Of a stretch of DNA of 64,000 nt, positions 1 through 9,964 are shown in pieces (the stretch's first letter is position 1; each line of letters opens with the position of its first letter). The notes under the pieces were generated by a model that searched no databases, was not told where the DNA came from, and saw nothing but the letters and a program-made list of their open reading frames with translations. The position numbers and the translations under genes are program-made. Source of the stretch: Xenoacremonium recifei (lineage: Eukaryota; Ascomycota; Sordariomycetes; Hypocreales; Nectriaceae); contig WOFQ01000020.1 in NCBI GenBank assembly GCA_012184525.1, positions 372,001 to 436,000 on the forward strand, given 5' to 3'.

Positions 1-2043
1 TTCTCCTCAGGCTCATCGGGATTCTCAGTAGTGGCACCAGTGTCAGCAGTACCGACCACGCTCTGGGCCCTCTGAGCGAGGCTGACGGGAGTCTTGGGTC
101 GCTTCCGAAGTATCGAGGCGATGGCATGCTCTGCGCTGCCGGCGTCACTGGCGCTGCTGGCGCGAGTCTTGCTTCGAGTCGTGGGAGGCTCGGCGCGGTT
201 TCCAATCATGGGAGGGGGAGAAGCACTGGTTCTGACCCGAATGCAATCCGGAGAGATGGGAGCGTCATCCGCGACCTGGTGGGCGGGAGTCATACGGGCC
301 ATGGCTCTATGGTACTCCCGAACAATGGCATCGGCGCTGTTCTCAGGAACAATGGCCGCGGCGGCGGAATTGCTGTTGGCGCCATTGCTGGCAGCACCAT
401 GTTCAGCGACAGTGGTGGTAGGGGTAGCATTGCTGGTCACAGTGTTGGTGGTGACGGCAACATTGTTAGCAACGGCATTGTGAACGCCGTTGCCAACGCC
501 AGCATTACTGTTGGCTCTAGTGTTGCGAGTAGCCAACCGGAAATTTGCAGCAACAGTAGCGGTTCTGGCAGGGTTGATGCCGGCGGCAGCATTGTCGGCA
601 GCCACAGTAGCTGCGAGCTCAGCGGCACGAGCAGCGGCCTTGGCTTCCGCCTCTTCAGCTCTTTCACGCTCCGAATGCTCGGTCATCATCTCCATAATCT
701 CAAAAACCTCGGTCGCGATCTCATCGCTGTTTTTCTCAAGGAAAAAGAGATTTCCATTGCCAAAGATGCCTCGGTTGTCGAGCTTCAGATGGAAGACCTC
801 CACGCCCGCCTGAGACATGAATCGGACGGTAGCCCAGTCAAACAACTGATGCTTACTGGCTGCGCCGGTGACAATAACGTGGCGCATCTTGGCCAGATTG
901 ACCAACTTGCGAGTCGTGCCGTGAACGTCACCGATCTTCTGACCCTGATTCTGCGGGCCATCCTGCATGAAATAGCGAGCTCCGTTGTCTCGGTCAAACA
1001 CCTCAACCACATCGAGAGGTTTGAGCTCGGGGTGGTTGAAGGAATCGTTCGGAGCGGGCTCAAACGTGAGGGGGATATCAGCTAGGCCGTACTGACGACG
1101 GTGAAGGCAGCGCTCAATACCCGTCTTGCCGAGATCACCAAAGGGAGGGCCAACAGGCTCGAGAGCAAAGACACCAGCCACCATGCTGGGTTCAGTATCG
1201 GCAGCGAGCCAGGCAATGGTAGCCCTAGTACCATGGCCGATCAAAAAGGCCTTCTTTGGCTTGTCGATGGTCTGAAGGAGCTCGACCATGGACTGTCGGC
1301 CCATTTCCTGTCGTTCAACTCGCGGAAGCTCCACGGGAACGAGGGAGTCATAGTAAGCATTGAAGGCCGGCTCGCCAACCTTTCCGTCCTGATAAGGGTT
1401 AGCCTTTGCTCCGTTTCGAGTACATTAGGACGATTACTTACAAAACCGGGGAATTCATATCGGTAAGTGACTTCGTCACCAAGCCTGACAGGCTTGTGGC
1501 CTGTGAGCTGCTGCTCAATCATAGTCATGGGCATGCGTGGGGTCTTGCCATCCACGAGGTGGCGATGGTTGTTCGAAGTAGGATGCTTAGAGCGTCCGAT
1601 CGATGGAAGGTCAACAATGTAGACCTCGAATCCCTTCTTCAGGAAGTAAGTGGCCCAGCCTGGCTCACCATTGGGCTTGCTGCGCCAATGCTGATGAGAG
1701 AGTTCGTTAGCACACTGTTTCAAGGAGGTCGGTTGAATTAACTTACTCCTGCGGTATGGTTGTCTCCGTGAAGGAGGATCACAACATTGATCTGCTTGAT
1801 GATTGCAGGGCGAAGAACCTCGACGTACATTCCGCCGGTTCGGGTATCTCTGGTCCAGTTCATAGCACCGACGTAGAACGTCTGGCAGGTATGCAGCACC
1901 TCTTCGTGCGGCTTAGGATTGTGAGGGGCTCTTTTGGCTCTCTTGGGAACCGGGTTAGGGAGAGGACTGAGGTCACGGTCGGTGGTGGGAGCGCGGTTGT
2001 TGCTACGGCCGCGGCTGACGCCGGCAGTCTTTCTCTTACCCAT
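1..2043 (-). CDS. Alpha/beta-hydrolase-fold protein, probable pseudo-hydrolase (3' end outside window)
   Basis: Model: exons 1747-2043, 1442-1690 and 1388 down to 1 and beyond; introns 1691-1746 (GTAAGT, branch TGCTAAC, CAG) and 1389-1441. The C-terminus is cut by the window start. The protein opens with a basic tail and a region around residues 80-100 ending in LLHGDNHTAG, then GWATYFLKKGFEVYIVDLP, the usual early strands of this fold. The nucleophile elbow reads FLIGHGTRA (residues 230-238), so glycine 235 stands where GxSxG has serine. The late segment reads GIFGNGNLFFLEKNSDEIA (from about residue 390), where related fungal proteins as I recall them have HGNGH; the expected histidine is Asn395. 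A low-complexity Ala/Asn/Thr-rich tail of at least 150 residues follows. The fold assignment is fairly secure. Loss of activity is inferred and the substrate is unknown. Confidence 0.72.
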
Positions 2044-2995
2044 CTTTCAGTTGTTGTTGATGGACTCAGAGACTGTCTGCATCAAATGTATCAACAGTAG
2101 TTGACTCTGTTAGCCCTTGAAGGTACAGAGATGAGTTCAGGGTGCTGCCGAAGCTGGAGGGAGCCTAACCAGTGCGGAAGCTCAGCCTAAAGACGGCGGG
2201 AGGGATGTAGGATCTAAGGAAGAGATGAAGATAGGGTAGAGAGCTATAGGAAGCGAGATATCGATGTAGAGAGATGATTGAGGCACCTAGGCGCCGGGGA
2301 GAGGATGAAAAAGGCTGGCGGAAGGCTGCCTTGTGGTGTTGATGAGGGTAGGAAGAGAAAAGGAAAAAGGAAGGAGACGAAAACAAGATAGCTGTGCCTC
2401 GGGGGGATTTGGTCCGATATTTGTTTACATAATAAAGGGTGGCGAGATGAATGTGTATTGTGACCGTGACAGTGAATCACTGTCAAGGTCGAGCCTATGC
2501 ACGTAGCCAGAGGGAGCTGGTGGTTAGGGGGGCAACCGGGGACTAGGGGGGGGTTCTATGACCTTCTACAAATCGCTTTAGGGGGGGCTTTCTTGGGAAT
2601 TTCTTGATTGACTGAAGTAACAGAGCTCGTGGAAGACTCGAGACGTTGAAGTTATCACCATTGATCAATTTCTCCTTCGCCTCCAGCTTTGGAGGCGGCG
2701 GAAGAGCCTAGCACCACACTCCCGGACAGCACCAGACAACTCGAGCAATCACGGTCCGACAAATTCAGTATCGACTCTAATTGGAGGTTGAGATGGGTAC
2801 TTCGTATATTTGGAGCAGCATTCTGCTTCTTCTAACTTGTCATCTCGAAACGCCGATCGTGGCCTGCCTACGCCCCTGACTCCGAACACCAACCGAGAAA
2901 GCAATGTCAACCCAACTGAATTTGTTTTACAGAATCGAAGATAGATACATCATGCAGCGCTGACGCTCCTAGAAAGTCGTCGGCCCTACACTTCT
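2044..2995. other. Intergenic region with GA-rich tract
   Basis: This is the promoter side of the hydrolase gene and the 3' side of the next minus-strand gene. The + strand is purine-rich from about 2200 to 2400, so the transcribed strand is pyrimidine-rich, as is common in fungal core promoters. Short G runs lie at about 2545-2590. No gene was recognised. Confidence 0.5.
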
Positions 2996-4573
2996 CTAAC
3001 TGTCGAGATCAAGTCTCACTCTGTTAGCGGATCGCCCTCTCCTTTCAGGCCGCCTAGCACAAACTACCGCCTCCTCAGCCTTTGACAACTCCATCGATTT
3101 ATCCATCCAATCACCTTCATCATCAACCATAAGCGGTGCCGGCTCCATCCCCCTTGGATACCGATTTGCCATTTCCTCCGCCCTCGTCACCTCATCCACC
3201 TCCGGCCGATACCCCGTCACCCACGCATTCGTCTCATACAACAACCGCCCGGTATACGGCCTAGCCCTCTTCCTCTGCACCAGCGCGCCAAAACACACCG
3301 CCTCGGCTACATCGCGCGAGTCGTCGTTGTGTTCCGCCCCCGAAAGCATCACGACGTCCACGTGGCTCTTGTAGCGCAGCCGGGCGCACGAGTCTTGAAC
3401 GGTTGGGGTGATAAAGTAGAACACTGCGTGGGGATCTTTGGTGAGTTCCTGGCGTAGGTCGCATGCTGACGCGATGAGTGAGAAGACTGAATCCTTTATT
3501 CTCTGGGTATCATTGTAGCTAGCGGATTCGAGGAAGGGAGAGATGGCGGCCATCATCTTGGAGTTTACCTCCCTGAGGTCGTTAGCGTTCAGGGCCTTGT
3601 TCCTTTTGCCAGGGAGGATGGCGTTGAGCATGGGCCAGAGCCGTGACATGAGCACCCAGCGGAGAGCTGTGTTGATTTCTCTCTGTTTCTCCTTCCGGTT
3701 CTCCATCGTCTTGTATAGTGCTTTTGAGATCCTCGACTCTTCGCGATTGGGAAATACAGAGTGCAGCTTCGCTGGGTGTAATTTGTCCGAGAGGATCTTG
3801 TTGAAGCAGATATCCCTAAGCAAGGTGCGAACTTCCTCGACGTGAAGGATCCGTTCTTGACGGTCGTTCAGTTCAGTAGGATTCATCGCTCGTCGCGTAG
3901 GTGTACTTTCAGGAGCAGCCTCTTTGACATCCTCGCAGAACCTAACGGTCCTATCTCCGGGATTTCGAGTAGCAAGGGTAGTGAGACCGCCTTCTTTGTC
4001 TATAGAATTCCGAGTAGCGAGACTATCTGTCTCGTCTCCAGGATTCCGGGCAGCCAGTAAAGCGAGAGCACCTAGTGATGTGAGAGTAGAGCTGTACTGG
4101 TCGACGATCTCCTCGAGTTTTTGAGTTTGTTTCTCGGCTTGCTTCCATCCCTCCAGGGGATCGGTTTCTATCCCCTTGGGATATCTGAGCTGCACATACT
4201 TGACCCCATCGATAATCTGAGTGGCTTGCTCGGCGGCGAGTTGCGGTCGGAGAAGGCTGCGGAGTTGGTATGCTGTCTGTCGAAACCGCTTCTTGATCGA
4301 GGTGAGTGCTTGAAAGGTTTTAGGGAGATTTTTGCTGATTGTCAGCCCTGCGATCTGGTGGGATTTGTTTCCCATAGTTTTGTAAAGGATCTTTCTGGTG
4401 AGACGATATGATATAGCTTTCTTCGGACACGAAATGGTATACTTGGTAATGCGAAATGGGTCACGCGTGCAGGGGGTCAGTAAACTTCGGGAGTTCCTAG
4501 TGAGCTTGCCCTCTTTAGAGGGCACGAAGGTGGCTCCCTGAAGATATACTGTTTTCCTGTAGTGTTGAGGCAT
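2996..4573 (-). CDS. Hypothetical protein with internal repeats, 525 residues
   Basis: Single uninterrupted frame; family not recognised. The protein is basic at the N-terminus and mostly predicted helical, with no signal peptide or membrane segment. Residues 173-209 carry three imperfect copies of a short unit (LAARNPGDETDS, LATRNSIDKEGG, LATRNPGDRT). Two other short motifs each occur twice in the same order: LYKTM-G/E-N-K/R (residues 63-70 and 286-293) and RYP-K/R-G-I/M-E (130-136 and 471-477). This could be an old internal duplication or chance. The C-terminus is acidic, then Arg-rich. The length of the frame argues that it is a real gene. An orphan or lineage-restricted protein is the most that can be said. 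Confidence 0.6.
   Translation of the reverse strand: MPQHYRKTVYLQGATFVPSKEGKLTRNSRSLLTPCTRDPFRITKYTISCPKKAISYRLTRKILYKTMGNKSHQIAGLTISKNLPKTFQALTSIKKRFRQTAYQLRSLLRPQLAAEQATQIIDGVKYVQLRYPKGIETDPLEGWKQAEKQTQKLEEIVDQYSSTLTSLGALALLAARNPGDETDSLATRNSIDKEGGLTTLATRNPGDRTVRFCEDVKEAAPESTPTRRAMNPTELNDRQERILHVEEVRTLLRDICFNKILSDKLHPAKLHSVFPNREESRISKALYKTMENRKEKQREINTALRWVLMSRLWPMLNAILPGKRNKALNANDLREVNSKMMAAISPFLESASYNDTQRIKDSVFSLIASACDLRQELTKDPHAVFYFITPTVQDSCARLRYKSHVDVVMLSGAEHNDDSRDVAEAVCFGALVQRKRARPYTGRLLYETNAWVTGYRPEVDEVTRAEEMANRYPRGMEPAPLMVDDEGDWMDKSMELSKAEEAVVCARRPERRGRSANRVRLDLDS
3950..4056 (-). repeat. Three imperfect short repeats inside the 525-residue protein gene
   Basis: On the + strand, copies of a unit near GGATTCCGAGTAGCGAGAC recur at about 3958, 4006 and 4040. 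They encode the ARNPGD-like peptide repeats on the minus strand. Copies differ at several bases. Confidence 0.5.
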
Positions 4574-4874
4574 CGTGTTCAGTGATGACGTTGTTCAAGG
4601 GAGACGTTGTTGACTGTTGATACCACCTTTGTTCCTACAGCAGACACCCTTGCGGGAGTTGAACGACGGACAGCGTTTACTGAACAAAAACCCTAAATTT
4701 CCGCAGCGCTGGGGAAACGTGGGCTTTTTATATCTTGTGTCCTCTCCACTAAGCCACGTACCTAACCCATGTAAACACTAATAATATGACATTCACGATA
4801 TCGTCTTCCAGTGCATTTTTCCTTCCAAGTGATCTCTCGTAACTGCTCTGCCATCTCGTGGTACATCTCCGTTA
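4574..4874. other. Short intergenic gap
   Basis: This holds the 5' side of the 525-residue protein gene and the 3' flank of the Trax gene, both on the minus strand. No other feature is seen. Confidence 0.4.
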
Positions 4875-5751
4875 TCATGGAGATACTGGCGCCGGCGCAT
4901 CGTCCTTCATGTCGGGAAGCCAGCCCTTGGGTCGCTCGCTGCCACGCACCACCAAGCCATACCCCAGTTTCTCAACCTTTTTGACGCTCTCCCGCATGGC
5001 CTCCATCTTGTTTTTAAAGTCTTTCGTCGGTACATCGGGAAGTAGCTCAAATGAGCAGCCCAGCTCCTGGATATCAGCCAGAATGTTACGATCCTCCCGT
5101 CCCACGAGCGCACCCGTTTGCGCTGTCGTCACTGTCGCAAACCGCATCACCTCGCCAAAGATATCGAAAATGCCGTACATATAGTCCTGCGGGGTAAGAG
5201 TGACTTCGGCGGGTACTGCCGCTTGGGCTTCCTGGGATGTTATCAGGGTCTGATGGCGGAGGTAGTGGGCGAAGGAGAGTGCCTCCACCAGCTCTTCAAG
5301 ACAGCGCAGGCTGTGTGCGTAACGGTAGCGGTTAATGGTGTTAAGATCTGGCACGATGCTTTGGAGAAGCTTGGAGATCTCAACGAGGCGGGTTTCCATG
5401 TCCTTTTGGATGTTGGGAGGAAAGTCCTTGTTGAGCTGCTTGACTCTATGGTCGTGTGTGAGCATTAGTAGCGAACGAGGTCTCGGTAGGGACCGTACCT
5501 CTGCAATGAGAAGATACTAGACAGTTGTCAGTGAAAATAATGCTAACCAACTGAAATTAAACTTACATCTTCTTGCTCTGAGCCGTCACATCTCGCGACG
5601 CCTTAATGATTCTCTCCCTCCGATCGTGATGCTCATCCAACTCTTCACGAAAGCCCTGGAACATATCGTGGAAGCGGCCTCGCGGCGCCGTCGACTGGCC
5701 AGCAGGCTTGGCGCGGGCATTGCCGTTGTGGTCTCTCTTAGTGCCACTCAT
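4875..5751 (-). CDS. Translin-associated factor X (Trax)
   Basis: Model: exons 5567-5751, 5499-5516 and 4875-5445, about 257 residues. Introns are 5517-5566 and 5446-5498 (GTACGG, branch CTACTAATGC, ATAG). The middle exon is only 18 nt and supplies part of the conserved stretch SKKIIFSLQR. The family signature is clear: FREELDEHHDRRERIIKASRDVT, then a helical core with LEELVEALSFAHYLRHQTLI, the LTPQDYMYGIFDIFGEVMRFA segment and the C-terminal LVVRGSERPKGWLPD. Trax pairs with translin to form the C3PO endoribonuclease, which trims tRNA precursors and small-RNA passenger strands in fungi and animals; translin is not in this window. ATG 5751 is chosen because an in-frame upstream extension to 5796 lacks family similarity. 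Confidence 0.9.
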
Positions 5752-6150
5752 GCTGACAAGATGCCCTGCCGTACAGCTGTGTTTCTCTTGACGCAACAGA
5801 ATTCCTTACAGGCTCTGGCGAAACCTTGTGGTGACGATCGGATGTTGGAACAGCATCGAGATGGTGGGGCTCAGTTGGGGAAGAACCCAGTTGGAGAAAT
5901 TGTTAGTGCAGCGGGATGGATCCTGCGGGCTGCTATCCCGATAGGGAGCTTGCAGGTGACAACACCAACAGAATATCAGACCAGCTCGCCGTTTGCTTGA
6001 CAACACAGCCAATTGCTTCCCCCCCACGATCCTTGTCTTGCAGCTCTCACCCACTGCGCGAAGCCATGAGTGTGGCAAGCCGGCACCGCATCCCCAACCA
6101 CTGATCCAACCCCTCACTCACAAGGCCAAACTGGCCTCATCTCACCCACG
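5752..6150. other. Divergent promoter between Trax and PIG-M genes
   Basis: About 400 bp separate the two start codons, so the region probably drives both genes. C-rich and CT-rich stretches precede the PIG-M ATG at 6151. No TATA box is evident. Confidence 0.5.
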
Positions 6151-7519
6151 ATGCCCTCGCTCACCCCCCTCCTCCACCCCCTCCCCCTCTTCCTCCTCGC
6201 CGCCCTCCTGCGCCTCACGCTCCTCCTCTACGGGCTCTGGCAAGACGCCCACTCCGCCCTGAAATACACCGACATCGACTACCTAGTCTTCACCGACGCC
6301 GCGCGCTTCGTCGCCTCCGGCGCGTCGCCCTACGCGCGCGACACCTACCGCTACACGCCCCTGCTGGCCTGGATGCTGCTCCCGACCGCACGCTGGTTTT
6401 CCTTTGGCAAAGTCGTGTTTGCGGCGGCGGATTTGTTGGCCGGGTGGTTGATGCTGCGGTTGTTGAGGAGTAGGGGCGTGGTGGGTGCGCGCGCGGGTGC
6501 GTTTGCGGCGATTTGGTTGTGGAATCCGATGGTTGCGACGATTAGTACGCGGGGGAGCTCTGAGGGCTTGTTGGGTGTGTTGACGATGGGGTTGTTGTGG
6601 GCGGTTGAGAGGAGGAGGGTGACGCTGGCAGCCGTGATCCTGGGGCTAGGTGTGCACTTCAAGATCTATCCCTTCATTTATGCGCCGGCCATTGTCTGGT
6701 GGATGGACGACGAGCGGTTGGGGAAGAAGCAGACCGGGAGACCCAGCTCGCCAACTGAGGCTATCTTGCAGTTCTTGTCCCCTGAGAGGGTGAAGCTGGC
6801 TGTCATCAGTCTCGCTACGTTCATGGGCCTTAACCTGCTCATGTACTCCATGTAAGTCTTACCCCTGAAGGATTGCTTCTCCAGAACTGTTCATACTGAC
6901 ATCTCTTAGATACGGTCATCCATTCCTTGTACACACTTACTTCCACCATGTCACCCGCATCGACCACCGCCACAACTTCTCCCCCTACAACACCCTCCTC
7001 TACCTCACCTCCGCCATCCCATCCTCATCATCCTTGCGCACCGAGTCTCTCGCCTTCCTCCCTCAATTGCTCCTATCATGCGCCCTCATCCCCCTCGCGT
7101 TGGCCAAGAATGATATCGCCACGTCAATGATGGCCCAGACCTTTGCCTTTGTCACCTTCAACAAGGTTTGCACCTCTCAGGTTCGTTCCAGTTCTATTCG
7201 CCCTCTATTAGCTCTAGGTGCTAACCATTCGAAGTACTTCCTCTGGTACATGGTCTTTCTTCCTCTCTATCTCCCCAATTCATCAATGCTGCAAAATCCG
7301 CGCAGGGGGGTCGCTGCATTGGCCCTCTGGGTCGTCGGCCAAGCCTTGTGGCTGCAGCAGGGGTATAACCTTGAGTTCCTGGGTATGAGCACCTTCTTCC
7401 CAGGTCTCTGGCTTGCTTCGCTAGTCTTCTTCCTTATTAACTGTTGGATATTGGGCATCATGATCTCCGATGGAGCGAGACCGTACAACGTCACGGCGGA
7501 GAAACAACACACGGAATAG
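6151..7519 (+). CDS. GPI14: GPI mannosyltransferase I (PIG-M / GPI14)
   Basis: Model: exons 6151-6851, 6910-7180 and 7235-7519, giving 418 residues. Introns are 6852-6909 (GTAAGT) and 7181-7234 (GTTCGT, branch GCTAAC, acceptor AAG). The enzyme adds the first alpha-1,4-mannose to the glycosylphosphatidylinositol precursor on the luminal face of the ER, using dolichol-phosphate mannose. Residues 39-50 hold KYTDIDYLVFTD with the catalytic DXD at 41-43. Other conserved stretches are RYTPLLAW, LWNPMVATISTRGSSEG, GLGVHFKIYPFIYAP, YGHPFLVHTYFHHVTRIDHRHNFSPY and the exon junction SQ|YFLWY. The chain is hydrophobic throughout, as expected for a multispan GT-C enzyme. ATG 6151 starts directly before the first membrane segment; a 27-residue upstream extension shows no family similarity. 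Confidence 0.93.
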
Positions 7520-8051
7520 ACATTGTATTACATCGGCACGGGAAGCGAGATCAAAATGCGGGAGTGTAAGATTACAAGGGGAATGTGTACAATGAATAGA
7601 ATCAAAGCAAGTAATTTGCAAATTAAAAAGGATCGCTGACTTCGCTAAACCTAACATCGAGCAGGGTATCTATATGTCGCTCCCACCATGCTGGTCAACT
7701 GCTCCTATGCTTCTTTTTCCTCCTCGAGCTCAAAATCAAGCTCTAACAACCAAAAACGAAAATGTATACCCCGCGCATTCAGCATCCTAGTCCCATGCCA
7801 TGCCATTAGATGCCTCAACCCAAACTCCTGATTCCATCCTCCTTCCGGCCCAATTCCAGCGGGTATTAGCAGCGTGAGATGCTGTGAAAATCAATCTTCC
7901 GCAACCTGCATTTAAAAAAAAAAAAAAAAAAACAAATATCCTCCAACGCCCATTTACATTATCCATCATGAGTCCTAGATGTGCGAAACCAACTGCGACC
8001 ACAGGAAATGGTTGTCTCGCTTTTTTATCTTCCGTAAAACGTCGTCGTAAA
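7520..8051. other. Convergent 3' region with A19 tract
   Basis: PIG-M and the F-box-like gene end toward each other here. A run of 19 A lies at 7914-7932 on the + strand. No gene was recognised. Confidence 0.5.
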
Positions 8052-9964
8052 TCATTGAATGTTAATGCCGGATGCTAGTGAGCGGTAATTCGACAGCTTG
8101 AGCGACGTGATTTTCGTCCGCGGGTATTCGGGCGTAATGACCATTCGGCCGTCTTTGTTATAGACAATGTTGCCGAAAGACTCACTCAGCTCGGTGTAAC
8201 TGGCTTCGGGGCGCACTCGCGCCAGCTCCAGGAGAATCCTCTCGCTCCATACTCCTGAGCATTTCCCGTTGCGTAACATAAAGTACGGGTTCAGGGGTGG
8301 CAAGACAGAGTCTAAAAAGGGTCAGTCCTAGTAATTACGAGATTTAAAGGGTGAAAAGGCTTACCAAGGTCCACGAAGCGAATCCGTAGGTATTCCAGGT
8401 CCTCAAATTTCTCCAACGATCTGATAGCCGACAAGACCAGCTTCTCGAACTGGTCAATAAAAGCCATATCCTGGATTCCAGATCCAGAATCACCAAAGTT
8501 GGTGATCAGGCTCATGAGCGGCCGACAGCAGTTCTTGACGGTCAGATCGATGGATCTAAGCTTCGTTGTTCGCGGGTCGGTGGACCTCATCGCCACGTCG
8601 AAAAAGTGATGGCACACGCGTCCCGTATAAGCAAAATGCTCCAAGCCCGGGAGTGCCTCGGCCATCTTAGTGCAGATGTGCATCTGGTGCACCACCTTGG
8701 AGTAGAAAGCCGGAATCACGCCCTCCCGCCGGTAGTCGCTCTCGAGACACAGGTTGAGGTTAGTGATGTTGCTGGGGATATGCGGTAGGAATCCAGCCAT
8801 GGTCAGATAGCTCTTAGATTTGGGCTTGCTGTATGAGCCCTGCCATTCAACGAGATTTGGCAGTGCGCTGAGCACCGTCTTGAAATCGTCGTCGTTTCTC
8901 ATCAAATTCCATTGACCTCGCGTGACCAGTGTTTGCACCGACTCAATGACAGGGAAGCACCTCGGAGTGGTGTCCGCTGTAGCGTTGTGTCGCTGCTCGT
9001 GGAAGTGAACAACTCTCGGAGCTTTCCGTCGTTCGCCGCCCTCGAGAGTCATGACCCTCGCCTGGGGCAGTGTCTGCGCCACAAAGTAAAAGACCTCCTC
9101 CAAAGTGCAATTGTTGCCGGGGAGAGTGTAAGTCGCATTCGTCAGCCCCTCAATTGTGACAGTAGGCAGTGTCAAGGTGTTTGAAAGAGCCAGCGGGCCG
9201 TATGTTGGTTGGAATACGGGGAACCAGATCTCGATGTGTTTAACGTATGGCTGGAGGTGCAGGTTGCGGCCGAAATGCAGCATCGCGTCGTCGAGGAAGT
9301 CCATAGTCGCTTTTAGCTTGATATGGCGGTAGAGTCGCTGCTGAACAAGGATCCTCCAAAGATCGCTAACCATTGAGAGCTCTGTCAACTCCCTCCGGCG
9401 CGAATGTCGCAAAGCGGTGCCCCATTTCTTGGTCACACTTGACACTCTCATGCCACTTCGCGAGGTGGCAGACACTCGATAGCCAAAGAGATGATCGAGA
9501 ATCGCCTCGTGGACTTCGATCGGCAGGAGAGTGAATCCTGTCAGTTCTTCGACAGGTCGCTCTGGCTGCGCATCGGGAAGCGTTGGCGATTCGAGAGAGT
9601 GCGTCCACTCGTTGTCGTCGTACTCTTGCTCGCCTAGGCAGCATGGTTTCGCTGGTCGATGATCAGGATGAGGGAACGGAGTGCTGCTGGGCCTCGTAGG
9701 AGGGACGAAATCGCCGTTCTTGATCGGGTCCGGCGTCGGACTTGAAGATCCCGGGGACACGGGATTGGAGGTGGCGTTGAGCAGGCCAGGCACCATGGAC
9801 GAAGCCATGATGGAGGAGAAGTTGTCATCGAGGATCGGATCGTCTGGCTCCTCGCGGACGATGCGAGGCTCTCGGAGCGGGAGCATGGCACCGGTCGGGG
9901 TTCCCAGATCGACAGCGATGTCCATGGGATCTCCCACGCCGCCTGGGGCTTCACAGCAGTCCAT
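8052..9964 (-). CDS. F-box-like domain protein, 619 residues
   Basis: Model: exons 8365-9964 and 8052-8311, with intron 8312-8364 (GTAAGC, acceptor TTTTTAG). The start is the ATG at 9964; reading further upstream would need a TTG start. Residues 1-140 are Pro/Ser-rich and probably disordered. An F-box-like segment follows at about 142-165 (TGFTLLPIEVHEAILDHLFG). The remainder resembles the long C-terminal halves of fungal F-box proteins, with WRILVQQRLYRHIKLK, VKHIEIWFPVFQPTYGP and loosely spaced Leu-rich strands. Proteins of this layout are expected to select substrates for an SCF ubiquitin ligase by binding Skp1 through the F-box; the target is unknown. F-box identity is by motif only. Confidence 0.65.
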
